A DNA stretch of 64,000 nt. It comes from Lytechinus pictus. Taxonomy: Eukaryota; Echinodermata; Echinoidea; Temnopleuroida; Toxopneustidae. A program made the translations under genes and the position numbers. Positions 11,801 through 21,971 of the stretch are shown here, piece by piece (positions within the stretch are counted from its first letter, which is position 1; every line of letters begins with the position of its first letter). The notes under the pieces are model-generated. The model did no database searches. It saw nothing but the letters and a program-made list of their open reading frames with translations, and had not been told where the DNA came from. The stretch is from assembly GCF_037042905.1 (NCBI RefSeq), contig NC_087252.1, positions 35,182,965 to 35,246,964 of the forward strand, given 5' to 3'.

Positions 11801-14800
11801 ATGGTTACACTTCGTAATTCCGAAGGTTCGTTATTCCGAAGGTTCTTTATTCCGAAGGTTCGTAATTCCGAAACACGTAAATTGCCTATACCTCGATGTT
11901 CGTTAATCCGAAAACATAAAAGGGTTCGTTAATCCGAACATTTGTGGCGTTATTCCGAAGGTTCGTTACTCCGAAGGATCGATAATCCGAAAACGAAATA
12001 AGGTTCGTTAATCCGAAAACGAAATAAGGTTCGTTTTTCCGAAGGTTCGTTAATCCGAAAACGAAATAAGGTTCGTTGTTCCGAAGGTTCGTTCGTCCGA
12101 AAACGAATTAAGCTTCGTTAATCATTACGTTTTCGGACTAACGAACCTTCGGAATTACGAACCTCATTTTGTTTTCGGATTAACGAACCTTCGGAATTAC
12201 GAACCTCATTTCGTTTTCGGACTAACGAACCTTCAGAATTACGAACCTCATTTCGTTTTCGGACTAACGAACCTTCAGAATTACGAACCTCATTTCGTTT
12301 TCGGATTAACGAACCTTCGGAATAACCGAACCTTCGGAATAACGAAGCTTCGGAATTACGAATGTATGCGTTAATCATGATCATCATTGGTCCAGTTTTC
12401 AACACGCAAGTATAAAGTACAAGCACATATATATATGTACCTTTAAAGTTGATGCCTTTTCATTCAGAATGGAATAGAACTCTTCCCGGTAACCATCTCC
12501 ATATAGTATCAGGCTAGTCAGCTTGGGTAGGGAGCATAGAGCTTCTACCAGGTGATGTGAAGAGGCTGCTGATAGAAGGTCGTAATTCCTAATCTCAAGA
12601 GTACGGACCTACACAATGTACAAACATCGAGCATTAAAAGTACATATCAGACAGCATGATCACGTTGTAATACTTCAAATAAAACATGGGTCATAAATAT
12701 GTGTTAATAAAGCTGATGCATGCATAAATGGATAATATTTAAATCATTTTATTTCACAACGTAACTTGTTTTATATCCAAAGTTCCAGACCTGTTTAGGC
12801 TTCTTTCCTTTTCTGTTATTTTGCTCAAGGGTTACAACTCTGAATATTGAAAGAAGGAATTACTACAGGTTATTTTCAAGATCAATTTTCCGGTGATTTA
12901 GGTGTATGTATTATAAAATACAATCTAAATCTTCCCGCGAAAAAAAAATTGTAAGATGGATAGTTTCTCCAAAGCCTGTAATTGATGTGCCTTTAATCTG
13001 CATTTTTATGAGATAATCACTTTACATACTACCTGCGATATCATGTATATGATGCCAGTGATTATAAAATATCATGTGAAGATCTTAATAATCCAAAACA
13101 CTTTCAATACGTCAAGAACGATTTGTTTATTATTCCAGTTTTTAATTCCATGTTTTCAGTTTTGTACCATCTCAATGTACACTCTTTGTACACTCCTATA
13201 CAATACCTTAAAGGTTGATGCCTTTGCATTGAGAGGAGAATAGAACTCCTCCTGGCAATGATCTCCATAGAGTGTCAGGTTAGTCAGGTTAGGTAAGGAA
13301 CATAAAGCTTCTAAGGTGACGGGAAGAGCCTGATGATAGAGGCTCATAATTCTTAATCTGAAGAGTATGGACCTACATGTGTGAAAACATTGATCATTAA
13401 ATGTACATATCAGATGATATGATCATGCTGTAATACTTGACTTCAAACTGGTTCCTAAATATGTATTGATAAGGCTAATTAACGTATGTATCAAAATAAA
13501 AACACTGATTTCTTACACAACGTAACTTTTGCACATCCATATTTCAATGTCTGTTTAGGCTTCATATTTCTGCTGTTTCTGTTGAAGTGTATTGTGTTGA
13601 AGGGCTACAATTTTTTTTCACCTCTGAATATTAAAAGAAGGAATTATTACAAGTTATCTTTAAAATCATTTTATAAATCCTGTAATTTCTTTGCCATTAT
13701 TCTGAATTATATCATCATTTTCCACACTTCATGAGTTATCATATAAGATGATGAGCATAAAAGACCTTAATAATCCCTAACACTTTAAGTCAAGAACAAT
13801 ATGCTTATTACTCCATGTTAACATTCCATTCTCAGTCAGCATTCATCCTGCACCATCTGATCCTAAACACCTCGGGTGGTATTCAGAAAATTCGCTCAAC
13901 ATTTCTAGTAAATATGTTTTTGTAACTCAGCAAGACAACAGCTCACTAAAATTATCTTAAATCTGTATTCTGAAAATTGTCTTATCTCTGTAGAGGCATC
14001 CCCTATTTTATCTCTGACACACCCAATATTTCATCATCAACCAATACGTTTTATATGCTCATGTCGACCAATAGAAGCATTTCATCTGAAATAATTAAGC
14101 GCATGAGTGAATAAACATATTGCATATTGCAAATCCCTTCTCAATGAAATTAACTTGGAAAATTGATACTAAAAAAAGCTTATTAAACAATTATGTTAAT
14201 TATTAAAAGGTGTTTTGCAATGGATTTTAATGCAACCCTTGTAGGATTATGATATTATTGACATCTCGATTCATTAATTGCAATCCTGCCTTTGGCGCAA
14301 ATCAAAAGTTACATCACTGCAAAGAATACCTTCTGATGATCAGTGGCGTACCTAGGATTTTCCACAGTGGGCAAAACCGTCCGCCAAAAAAATTGACAAG
14401 CAAAAAAAAAAAAAAAAGTCTTCAAGCTCGTCAGGGGGGCAATAAAGGTCTTCACGCTCGTCAGGGGGGCAAAAAAGGTTTTTCAAGCCCGTCAGGGGGG
14501 CAAAGGTACGTCTTTTGCATGGGTTGTGACTCGTCAGGGGGGGCAGAGTGCCCCCCCCCCCCCCGTAGGTACGCTAGTGATGATGATGCAAGCGTGAAGG
14601 CATACGAAATAAAAATAGTATCAAATTATTTGGGAGAAGATACTCTCTTTCCGGCCAAATATGTGTTCATGACACATTCCTTTTCCTTAAATTGGGGATT
14701 AGTGAGGTGTCCATTTTTTTTACTCACACGGTAGATAAAAGCAGAATCTAGATATGTAATATGTTCTTTTAAGTATTGAACACTGTAAAATTAAATAACA

Positions 14801-17800
14801 ATTACTCCATATACATGGCATGACTGAGTATAAAGCAGAAGCACACAAACCTTAAGGGTTGAAGCCTTTGCATTCAGTAGAGCATGGAACTCTTCAGGGT
14901 AGCCCCTTCCCTCTAGTTTCAGTTCAGCCAGGTTAGGTAGGGAGCATAGAGCTCCTACTAGATGTTGTGACGAGGCTGATGATAGAGGCTCGTAGTTCCT
15001 AATCTCAAGAGTATGAACCTACATGTACATGTGTACAAAGTTACATTGATCATTACAACTACGTATCAGAGAGCATGGTCACGTTGTATGACTGCCAATA
15101 TTTATTGATTATCGTTAATGTTTGTTCTAACGAGAATATATCTATATTACTTCATTTCACAACACATTTTCAAAAAAAAAACATCCACAGGATTATATAC
15201 TTTTGTGTGTTCCAATGAATTGTGTTTGGGGCTACCAGTAGAGTTAAATGAACTTCGTGAATATTGAATGAATGAAATTTTACACAAACCTCATTTAATC
15301 AATTATCTGGGAGATTCAAATTTGATAATAAAGACAGTGTTTGAAATGATGTAAAATACAATCCTCTCAAAATAATTTTCTATGACTGAGGATAACTTTC
15401 CTGAAAACTAGCAATTTCAGCCTTTTCATTTCACATGAATTAGGGTAGTATAGTAGACACTAATAACATAGTCATTGTCAACCAATTTGTTATCACTCTC
15501 ATAGGCATACTACATACCCCTGGGGGGCGTTTCATCAATATTTTCGTCCGACAAGTTGTCAGATCTGACATCTTTCCTGGATTCTGATTGGTTGAGAAGC
15601 ACTGTTACTATAGTAACTGTCGGATAAAACAGGACTTGTCGGATAAAACGTCCGACAAGTCCTTTCATGAAACGCCATATGCTACACCCTACTTTCTCTT
15701 CTAATTTTTGAAGGTGAGATTTCTCTTTTTATCTTTCCATTTACATAAATGGTATGTTTGATATATTCATACCATGCTTTTAGATTCCATTTTCAGTTTA
15801 GCATTCACTCTACATGCAGGATTATGTGTACATCATGTTGCATAATATACAATTATCAAATAACAGTATTTACTAATAGTATTGTCATCGTCATTCTTAT
15901 TGTTGCCATCATCACTTATCAACTTCTTCCTCTTTATGCTAGCATCAACTTTAACATCTCAGCTATAAGATGAATTTCTACGTACTGTGGCTTTCCTTCC
16001 TTCTTTAGCAAGAGTCTCATAGAAGGTAGGATGAAAGCTTGCTGGCAGTACAACATCCCTTAGAGACGGTGCTGAGCACACCATCTCCGCAACAACATTT
16101 GATATACTTGGTCCGTAGGATATGCCATAACCACGAACCGTCATTTTGATCTGAAATTAAAGCCATACATCATAATTACATTTCCAATAGCATTGCGTTA
16201 TTCAACAACTATGTTGAATCCTTGAACAATTTTTTTTTATTTTTTATTTTATTTTGCAGGAGTGTTAGTAATTTAGTACGCATTGCAACTTTGTCCAGAA
16301 AGTGCATTCACATCACAGCTATCTTGAAAGGTCTCCACTGGCTGCCCCTGAGGGAACGCATTGTCTTTAAAATAATCCTTTTTGGCTTTCATGTTGTAAA
16401 TGGAACTGCCCCATCTTAGAATAAATCTTGATTTATAACAACCGACCCCGTAAAACCGAACATCCCCCGCTTCTAATCTTTTACAAGTTCCGGGGCCGTT
16501 TCATAATGCCGTTCGTAAGAGAGCGACTTTAAGAACCACTTGTGACGTTTCTTTTTTATGCGCTAAAGCGTCGCCAATGGTGTATACCATTGACCAATAG
16601 AAAGGATCACCAGTCGTTCTTAAAGGACAAGTCCACCTCAACAAAAAGTTGATTTGAAAAAGAGGGAAAAAATCCAAATAGCAAAACACTGACAATTTCA
16701 TCAAAATCGGATGTAAAATAAGAAAGTTATGACATTTTAAAGTTTCGCTTAATTTCACAAAACAGTTATATGCACATCCTGGTCGGTATGCAAATTGGCA
16801 GACTGATGACGTCACCCACTCACTATTTCTTTTGTATTTTATTATATGAAATATGAAATATTATAATTTTCTCTTCCTTTTCAAGTGAAACAAACTTTTA
16901 TTTTTGAACATGTGGAATTAACATTATTTTAACAGTTTATGGTTAAGTTAGTTGGTGCTGGCTTATTGTCAAATCTGTAAAAATTGAAAAATTGTATTAT
17001 TCAAACAATAAAAAACAAAATAAATAGTGAGTGATGGACATCATCGACTCTCTCATTTGCATATCGCTGAGTTGTGCATTTAACTGTTTTGTGAAAAACA
17101 AGCGAAACTTAAAAATATCATAACTTTCTTATTTTACATCCGATTTCGATGAAATTTGCAGCGTTATGTTTGTTTGATTTTTCTCTATCGATTCAAATCA
17201 ACAATTTTCTTGGGTGGACTTGACCTTTAAAGTCGCTCTTAAATTTACGAATAGCGTTATGAAACACCCACCCGGTGCGGTGGGCAAGGGTGCCGATCCA
17301 CTTTTCAGTTGGGGGGGGGGGGGATTCATGAGTCAGTAATCAACATTATAAAAACGCTCGATCGCACAAAACAAACTCAGTCTGAAAAAAATCAAGTAAA
17401 TACAAAAATAAATGAATAAAATGACATCATATAGCCGTTTGCAAATTGTCTTATCTTTACTATTCAAAACCTTTACTATTCATACAGGCAAGAAATACTT
17501 CAACGGATACATATCTTCTAATTTGAATAATGGTGCTTCCATATCAAGGGCATTGGGTCAGATGCATAAAAATTATTAATTGCTTTTTCTATAGGCTTTT
17601 GCTTGATTCCGAATGCATAAAAATGAACGAGCAAATGCTTCTGCTACTATGTTCAAGCAATCGCTAACTGACCGTTACCACTTCTTTGAAAATTAAGCTT
17701 TTGAAAAACAAAAATCGTATGCATAAAGCGAAAATTTTGCTTGTGCGTTTGAGCACTTGCTTGTGTTTTTTCTTTCAAGCTCGGGCAGAGCAGCTTGAGC

Positions 17801-20800
17801 ATCTGCTTGATCAGGGTGTTCGCGTTTTTTTTAAATCATGTGTAAGCACCCGAGAATTCCAAAGAGTACCGTAGCCTACATGTACATGTTTTATTCCTAA
17901 TAAGTACAAATCAAATGCCAGCTATATAAATTTATCAAAAAGGAACAAGTTAGTACAATGTAAAAACTGTGGTGTTAAAAATGACACCAATTGGTGTTAA
18001 TAGAGGACCACACCCTGAGGTGTTAAAATAACACCCTAGAGATTGAACATAACACCAGAGAGTGTAAATGTAACAACCATAGGTGTTGTAATAACACCTA
18101 TAGGTGTAAAACTAACACCACCAATTTAACACCGGTGTAACACATAACTGGTGTGGTCCACCGGTTAACACCACAGTTTTTGCTGTGTATGAGACCAGGT
18201 CTGAGGAAGAGATGTTATATGAAAGAAGCGGTAATTGCACTGCCAAACATTTGCGTTCGTGTCCTGCCTTCTCTGTGAGTCGTGTTTGCACCAGAGTGAC
18301 GTCGCTATTGTTCAAACCACGGGAAATTGCTTTCTGAAGGCAAGAAAAGGGTTGAAGCACTAGCAAAGGGTTATGCATATGAAATAAAGCAATTGCTGAA
18401 GCATGATCGTTTGCTTGGCTTGCTATTGCTTGTGCTTGAAGCAATTGCTTGCCAGCAATTGCTACTTTTTATGCATCTGACCCATTATCTGTCCAATTCA
18501 AGATTTCAGGTTCCCTATATCAACGAATTGGTGTCTGCAAAGCTTGTGGTGTTTGTCTTAATTATCCTTATGGCCGTATCCAAACTATTAAGATCTCCCT
18601 TATAGGCCTACTCCTAATGGTGTGTTACTGCATTAAAATAAGATAAACATGCATGATATCAGGGTGATTTTTCTTGTGTAAATTTAAATACAAGCAGTTT
18701 TATCCATCCTACCGCCTTTGAATGTATCCTGGTGGATGCATAACCAGCTATAGTGTGCACATCATTAACATCAATGGACAGAGATGATACTGAACTCCTA
18801 AGCAAGCCTATGGCATCTTCATCTCGACTCTCAAAAGCTACATCGTCCAAGAAATTCATCTCCTCCTGCGCAAAACTGCCTCGGCTTTGGGCGTACTGTT
18901 GTAACAGGAAATGCATGACATACTTAGAAATGTTCTTGCTCCATGGTACAGTGAAGTATAAGAGATACCTAAACTCTTCCTTCCTAGGGATCACTACTTC
19001 CTCGAACAGCCTCTTAAATTCATTGTGATCTGATTCATAGAGAGAAGCAAGATAGACTGCAGCCATGTACTCCTGGAATAGTTTATGAGGAAAGAAAAAT
19101 GTTGACTGCAGGTACGGCCTGTTCTTATCATGAATGGATGAGAGCTTATTCTCTTGTGACAACACTCCTAACTTGCATGATGTTTTCACAGAGTCTGAGA
19201 ACTGTCCAAGATCGTTTTCATCGAAGATAGAGTCGTTTGATTCTAGTCCAGTAAAAGCAAGTTTGGCAATTGGTTCCATGAGTTTCTCAATTTCAGAGCG
19301 ACGTGTATTGAAAGCCGGACTGCTTAGATCTGTGATCTCTTTCTGGACATGTCGCACATATAGGGATTCAAACACTTCACGGAATATGTCAGAAAAGGTT
19401 TGAAAAGACTTGAACTCTTCTTTCTTGACATCATCAGGTTCTCCCCACATGTGACAGAGCATAGATATGTAGATAGGATATAATGCCATATTCTCTGATA
19501 TGCCATTGCTTTCAAACCATTTGATGAATTCATCTGCTGTAGCCTCGGTATCTTTGAAATAATTGTGAATGTAAGCCTTTGCATTCTCCCTGCTAAAGCC
19601 ACCCACATGGATGAATGTGTATAGTCTTCTCAAACTATCATTCCATCTTATTTCATTGGCCTTCCACGGACGGCATGTCACCATTACTGGGCAAGAACGA
19701 AGTTCATCTGAGCGAAGAATGTCTTCAACTGTGATATCACCTCTCTCAAAAGAAGTAGCATTGACTTCTAGGTTGGTTATTTGGCGCATAGATGCACTTG
19801 ATGGACTTGTTTCTGATCCTACTTTGGTTTGACCAGCAGACTCTGGCTGAGTACCTTCTGAACCTTGGTTGCTTTCAGTGTGCCGTAGAACATTTCCACT
19901 AAACTCATCTAATCCATCACAGGTAATGAATACCTTTTCTGGATTTGAGCGGATGTACTCAGTGATCTGACAGGCTGTTGCTGGGTTGTCCTTTGAAAGA
20001 TATGACTTAACTATCTGACCGATCGTGTATCGCTTGGCTACATGCGGAGGGATGACAAGTACCCACACAAACTTTGAGAGCTCTGGTCTATCGTTTATCC
20101 AGTCCCATGCAATCTTAGCCAAGAATGTGGTCTTTCCAGCCCCTGCCTCTCCTTGGATCATAATCCGTTTGGGGAACACTCCATTCACTTTGAGATGAAA
20201 GAGATCCTTGTACTCAAGTTGATACCTTTTCTTTCGCTTTTCCTCTTCCAAGAAAAGATTAGTGTACATATCTTCAAAAGGAACAACAGAATCAGGATCT
20301 AGTGGGTCAGCTCTTATCATACAGAAATCAGTCCTGTACTTGTCTTTGAGCTCATCTCTACATGTCTTGATCTGGTCAGGGGAAAGTGATTGGATCTTTA
20401 GCCCTAGAACTGTCATGGACGAACCTAAAAAAAAAAAAAAAAGGGCAGCATCTTTCAAATCATAGTCCTGTGAAATTTTTAGAGATTGTTTTTATGAGCA
20501 CATGCTTCTTATTACTGTCCATAAATTTAATTCTTTCAAAATATTTGAGCAAAAAAAATATTAGTTTCTGGGAATTTGATGGAAGTACATGAAAATGCAG
20601 TGACAATCATAGATTTTTTTAACACATAACAACACATTAACATGTTTCTTTAAGGAGAGCCCTCTTGGGCACACTGGGCTGGAACTCCTAAGAGCACGAA
20701 AAAAAAATCTACACCTTATTAGCTTCTTTAGGCTGATGCATGAAGAACTCCACCTAGATCTACAGAAATACGCCTCGAAGAAAGGAACACGATTGAGACG

Positions 20801-21722
20801 CCCTCACGATGAACAATTCAAGGTAAACCCTACCTTCATATTAACAACACAATTAGCGAATACCTTCTTCCCCGAAAAAATTAGCCATTGGAACAGTTTC
20901 AATAAAGAACTTGTCACTTCATAAAACCTTCAAAATCAAACTACAAATGCCTTCTTGAAACCTTCAAAATCAAACTACAAATGCCCTCCCACAACCCCCT
21001 AACCATAAATAATACCACCACTCTCATCAGCCTTAAGTAACACTCCCTGGCGGAGGACTTCGGGAAAATGACTACACGGTCCAAGGTTAAACACTAATTC
21101 AACATCTCATATCAATTTTCTTTGTTTTACTTTGTCACAACTTTTTTATAATTGGGATCAAATTTTGATAGAATTTTCAGGGTAGAGCTAGTTTGATTTT
21201 TCTGAAATTATTTAAATAAACTTTTTGTTGGGGTAAAGTTGTCATAAAAGGTACAAAATATCATAGAGAATCTTAGCAGGTAAATGACATTGTAAAGTTG
21301 TATAAAAAATAAATAAAAATAAAAAATAAAAAAAAGCAAACGGAATTATCATTATTCTTACAGAACATCTGAATTACGGACAAGTTAACTTTTCTGTGTT
21401 GCACTTTGATTTATACTTGAAAATAATCTCATCCTCACGTGACTGAGCTACAACATTAGCCAATAAATCAGCAGAAAGAGTCCCCAATTCACTCTGTTGT
21501 AATGCATTTGCAAGGAGATCCCTGACGTTTGCGTCTGGAAGCTGTTTGTCCCTCCATCTCGAGAACACTTTGATGAATGCATCCTTGGTATCTATGGCGC
21601 ATTGCTTGATTTGTGCTAGTTCAGCGAGGGAAAACCCGAGATTAACACCTAACTCATCGTAGAAGCCAGGTGCGATTAGCTTTGATAGGTGTATCAGCTC
21701 CTCGTCGCTGACACTAGTGCTG
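8672..21722 (-). CDS. NLR immune receptor (Death-NACHT-LRR), partial at both ends
   Basis: Eight exons read on the minus strand: Death domain 21722-21439, NACHT 20424-18713, then LRR exons 16150-15986, 15018-14851, 13372-13207 (frameshifted), 12608-12441, 11229-11059 and 8830-8672. The Death exon enters in phase 2 and leaves in phase 1, which the NACHT exon accepts; all later introns are phase 0. This Death-NACHT-LRR order is that of the expanded NLR receptors of sea urchins, cytosolic sensors that oligomerise by NACHT ATPase activity and signal through the Death domain. The first exon (phase-2 donor required) and the 3' end are not found. The LRR exons make long open frames only singly. The frameshift in the third LRR exon means either a pseudogene or obligatory skipping of that exon. 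Confidence 0.85.
8909..9205 (+). mobile_element. tRNA-derived SINE
   Basis: Head with A-box-like GTGGTGTAGCGGTTCTGA and B box GTTCGAATCCC, body with CCTTTGGCAAGGCGTCGATC, tail AAGCGCTTTATAAATGCC. Same subfamily as the minus copies at 10593-10965 and 57962-58291. Lies in an NLR intron or just inside the gene. Confidence 0.85.
9206..9728. other. Intron sequence, no gene
   Basis: AT-rich. A solo SINE tail (AAGCGCTATATAAATGTACA followed by ATT repeats) lies near 9651-9688. Otherwise nothing recognised. Confidence 0.5.
9729..10261. mobile_element. GC-rich foldback MITE with CCCCGGGG ends
   Basis: Ends are inverted: TACACCCCGGGGGGGCACTC at the left and GAGTGCCC(C)nGGGTA at the right. Inside are direct sub-repeats of CTTGGAACGG (near 9801, 9862, 10116, 10168). 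The several overlapping frames on both strands come from GC content and lack splice or start support. Confidence 0.7.
10593..10965 (-). mobile_element. tRNA-derived SINE
   Basis: Minus-strand copy: head GTGATGTAGTGGTTCTGACT with a damaged B box (GTGTTCCATTCCC) near 10900-10963, body with AAGGCGTTAATCCACAC, ATT-repeat tail at 10593-10620. Confidence 0.8.
11059..11229 (-). CDS. NLR LRR exon 5
   Basis: 171 nt, 57 codons, phase 0-0; acceptor TAG at 11231-11230, donor GTATGC. The product begins VHALDICSFEPLSS and contains HHLVEALCSLPNLTELTI. Very similar at DNA level to exons 2-4, and the sequence just upstream of its acceptor (11230-11310) is also shared with theirs. Confidence 0.85.
11803..12370 (+). 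mobile_element. Foldback element copy 3
   Basis: 568-bp member of the family at 1581-2053: starts GGTTACACTTCG, ends CGAATGTATGCG, two opposing TTCG/CGAA-rich halves turning near 12110-12135. Flanked by the 8-bp repeat TTAATCAT (11795-11802 and 12371-12378). Inserted in an NLR intron between LRR exons 4 and 5. Confidence 0.9.
12441..12608 (-). CDS. NLR LRR exon 4
   Basis: 168 nt, 56 codons, phase 0-0; acceptor TAG, donor GTACAT. The product begins VRTLEIRNYDLLSAA and contains HHLVEALCSLPKLTSLIL, ending NEKASTLK. Confidence 0.88.
13207..13372 (-). pseudogene. NLR LRR exon 3, frameshifted by a 2-nt deletion
   Basis: 166 nt instead of 168. Against exons 4 and 5 the bases AG are missing from CACCTAGTAGAAGCT (here CACCTTAGAAGCT). 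The first 19 codons read in one frame (VHTLQIKNYEPLSS...) and the remainder (LEALCSLPNLTNLTLY) in another; reading through reaches TAA soon after the deletion. The splice sites (acceptor TAG, donor GTATTG) are intact. Because neighbouring introns are phase 0, skipping this exon would restore the frame. Confidence 0.85.
13873..14110. repeat. Repeat related to the 28441-29270 foldback
   Basis: Begins GGGTGGTATTCAGAAAATTC and contains CTTATCTCTGTAGAGGC and CACACCC. These resemble the GGTGGTATTCTGAGA and TTTATCTCTGTAAGACACACC stretches near 28441-28590. Looks like a solo end of that family. Confidence 0.5.
14342..14579. mobile_element. MITE with GTGGCGTACCTAGGATTTTC ends
   Basis: Inverted ends AGTGGCGTACCTAGG and GTAGGTACGCTAGTGA. 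The interior repeats a TCAAGCTCGTCAGGGGGGCA-type unit of about 34 bp three to four times. A second copy lies at 42144-42284. The open frame across it is a repeat artefact. Confidence 0.8.
14851..15018 (-). CDS. NLR LRR exon 2
   Basis: 168 nt, 56 codons, phase 0-0; acceptor TGTAG at 15020-15019, donor GTTTGT. The product begins VHTLEIRNYEPLSSASS and contains HLVGALCSLPNLAELKL, ending NAKASTLK. Confidence 0.87.
15525..15676. mobile_element. MITE with GGCGTTTCATCA ends
   Basis: Palindromic: GGCGTTTCATCAAT ... TTTCATGAAACGCC, with internal TCCGACAAGT repeats in both orientations. Same terminal style (GTTTCATNA) as the elements at 2233, 6365, 16494 and 35086. Confidence 0.75.
15986..16150 (-). 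CDS. NLR LRR exon 1
   Basis: 165 nt, 55 codons, phase 0-0; acceptor TTTCAG, donor GTACGT. The product begins IKMTVRGYGISYGPS and contains AEMVCSAPSLRDVVLP, a degenerate LRR of the same length as the later exons but clearly diverged from them. Confidence 0.8.
16259..16418 (+). mobile_element. CR1/L2-type LINE fragment (3' part of the RT ORF)
   Basis: The translated piece contains ITAILKGLHWLPLRERIVFK and VVNGTAPS, the conserved motif C-terminal to the reverse-transcriptase core of CR1/L2-like LINEs (HITPVLxxLHWLPVxxRIxFK type). It ends at a stop. Only about 160 bp remain. Confidence 0.8.
16494..17273. mobile_element. GTTTCATAA MITE interrupted by a TTAA MITE
   Basis: Outer ends CCGTTTCATAATGCCGTTCG and its counterpart ATAGCGTTATGAAAC match the 2233/6365 family. 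The element is split at a TTAA (16620-16623 and 17227-17230) by the element described next. Confidence 0.75.
16620..17230. mobile_element. TTAA-flanked palindromic MITE, copy 1
   Basis: Ends TTAAAGGACAAGTCCACC and the complement GGTGGACTTGACCTTTAA, flanked by TTAA on each side. The interior carries AAATAAGAAAGTTATGACAT-type segments in both orientations. Copy 2 is at 51547-52150. TTAA targets are used by piggyBac and Kolobok transposases; which applies cannot be told here. Confidence 0.85.
17555..18483. mobile_element. Foldback element GGGTCAGATGCATAAA with nested MITE
   Basis: Left end GGGTCAGATGCATAAA (17555), right end TTTTTATGCATCTGACCC (to 18483). The interior has many GCAATTGCTT / AAGCAATTGC palindromic motifs. 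A second element (17958-18186) sits inside. Confidence 0.8.
17958..18186. mobile_element. GTGTTAACAC-type MITE, copy 1
   Basis: Repeated GGTGTTA/TAACACC words in both orientations; ends GTAAAAACTGTGGTGTTA and CCACAGTTTTTGC. An inverted, nearly collinear copy is at 39464-39697, and a diverged relative at 43096-43333. Confidence 0.85.
18713..20424 (-). CDS. NLR NACHT exon
   Basis: One exon of 1712 nt (570 full codons). It starts after a T-run acceptor (AG at 20426-20425) in phase 1 and ends at GCG before donor GTAGGA, phase 0. Numbering from the first full codon: an N-terminal TDFCMIRADP / PFEDMYTNL linker typical of this NLR type (31-56); Walker A GEAGAGKTT (91-99); Walker B VFITCDGLDEF (164-174); sensor-1 region CPVMVTCRPW (244-253); a C-terminal helical part with ALYPIYISMLCHMWGE (313-328) and FFPHKLFQEYMAAVYLA (443-459). 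The nucleotide-binding residues look intact. Residues about 180-226 form a Ser/Thr/Gln/Glu-rich insertion between Walker B and sensor 1, longer than usual for NACHT ATPases. The frame stays open for about ten codons past the donor before a stop. The upstream ATG at 20416-20414 lies inside the exon and need not be the start. Confidence 0.93.
20730..20924 (+). mobile_element. CR1-like LINE fragment (C-terminal end)
   Basis: Open frame ending in FFPEKISHWNSFNKELVTS then stop. The FFPxxIxxWNSLP-like signature is typical of the very C-terminus of CR1/L2 LINE ORF2. About 200 bp, in the intron between the Death and NACHT exons. Confidence 0.7.
21439..21722 (-). CDS. NLR Death-domain exon
   Basis: 284 nt; acceptor TTTTTTAG, entry phase 2, exit phase 1 at donor GTGAGG (TCA C before GTGAGG), matching the NACHT exon entry. 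The product (about 94 residues) has the helical pattern of a Death domain: LIHLSKLIAPGFYDELGVNL, FSLAELAQIKQ, AFIKVFSRWRDKQLPDANV, LANALQQSELGTLSADLL. The RW pair in VFSRW and the spaced hydrophobics fit the superfamily. Extending past the chosen donor gives about 20 more codons before a stop, so the donor choice rests on phase agreement with NACHT. Confidence 0.88.
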
Positions 21723-21971
21723 CTAAAAAACAATGAAAATATGTTACGAATAATAATTTATTGCAATTCAATACATATCACACCATGATTTAATCAAAAT
21801 ATATATTTGACATTCCCTACTGAATGTTTAACTTCTTATTATAGCTTATTCATTCAACCGGTGACCAAGATAGAGGTATGTAACAGAGATTCCTCATTAA
21901 ATGCCTCTTATAAACTCTTAATTCACTTATTTTACATCTCTTAAAAATAGCTGGATTCAAATTAATCTTCT

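Noticed and set aside
16501-16815. Shared open frame also found at 51404-51835
   Set aside because: Both lie in copies of the same TTAA MITE; the similarity is at DNA level.
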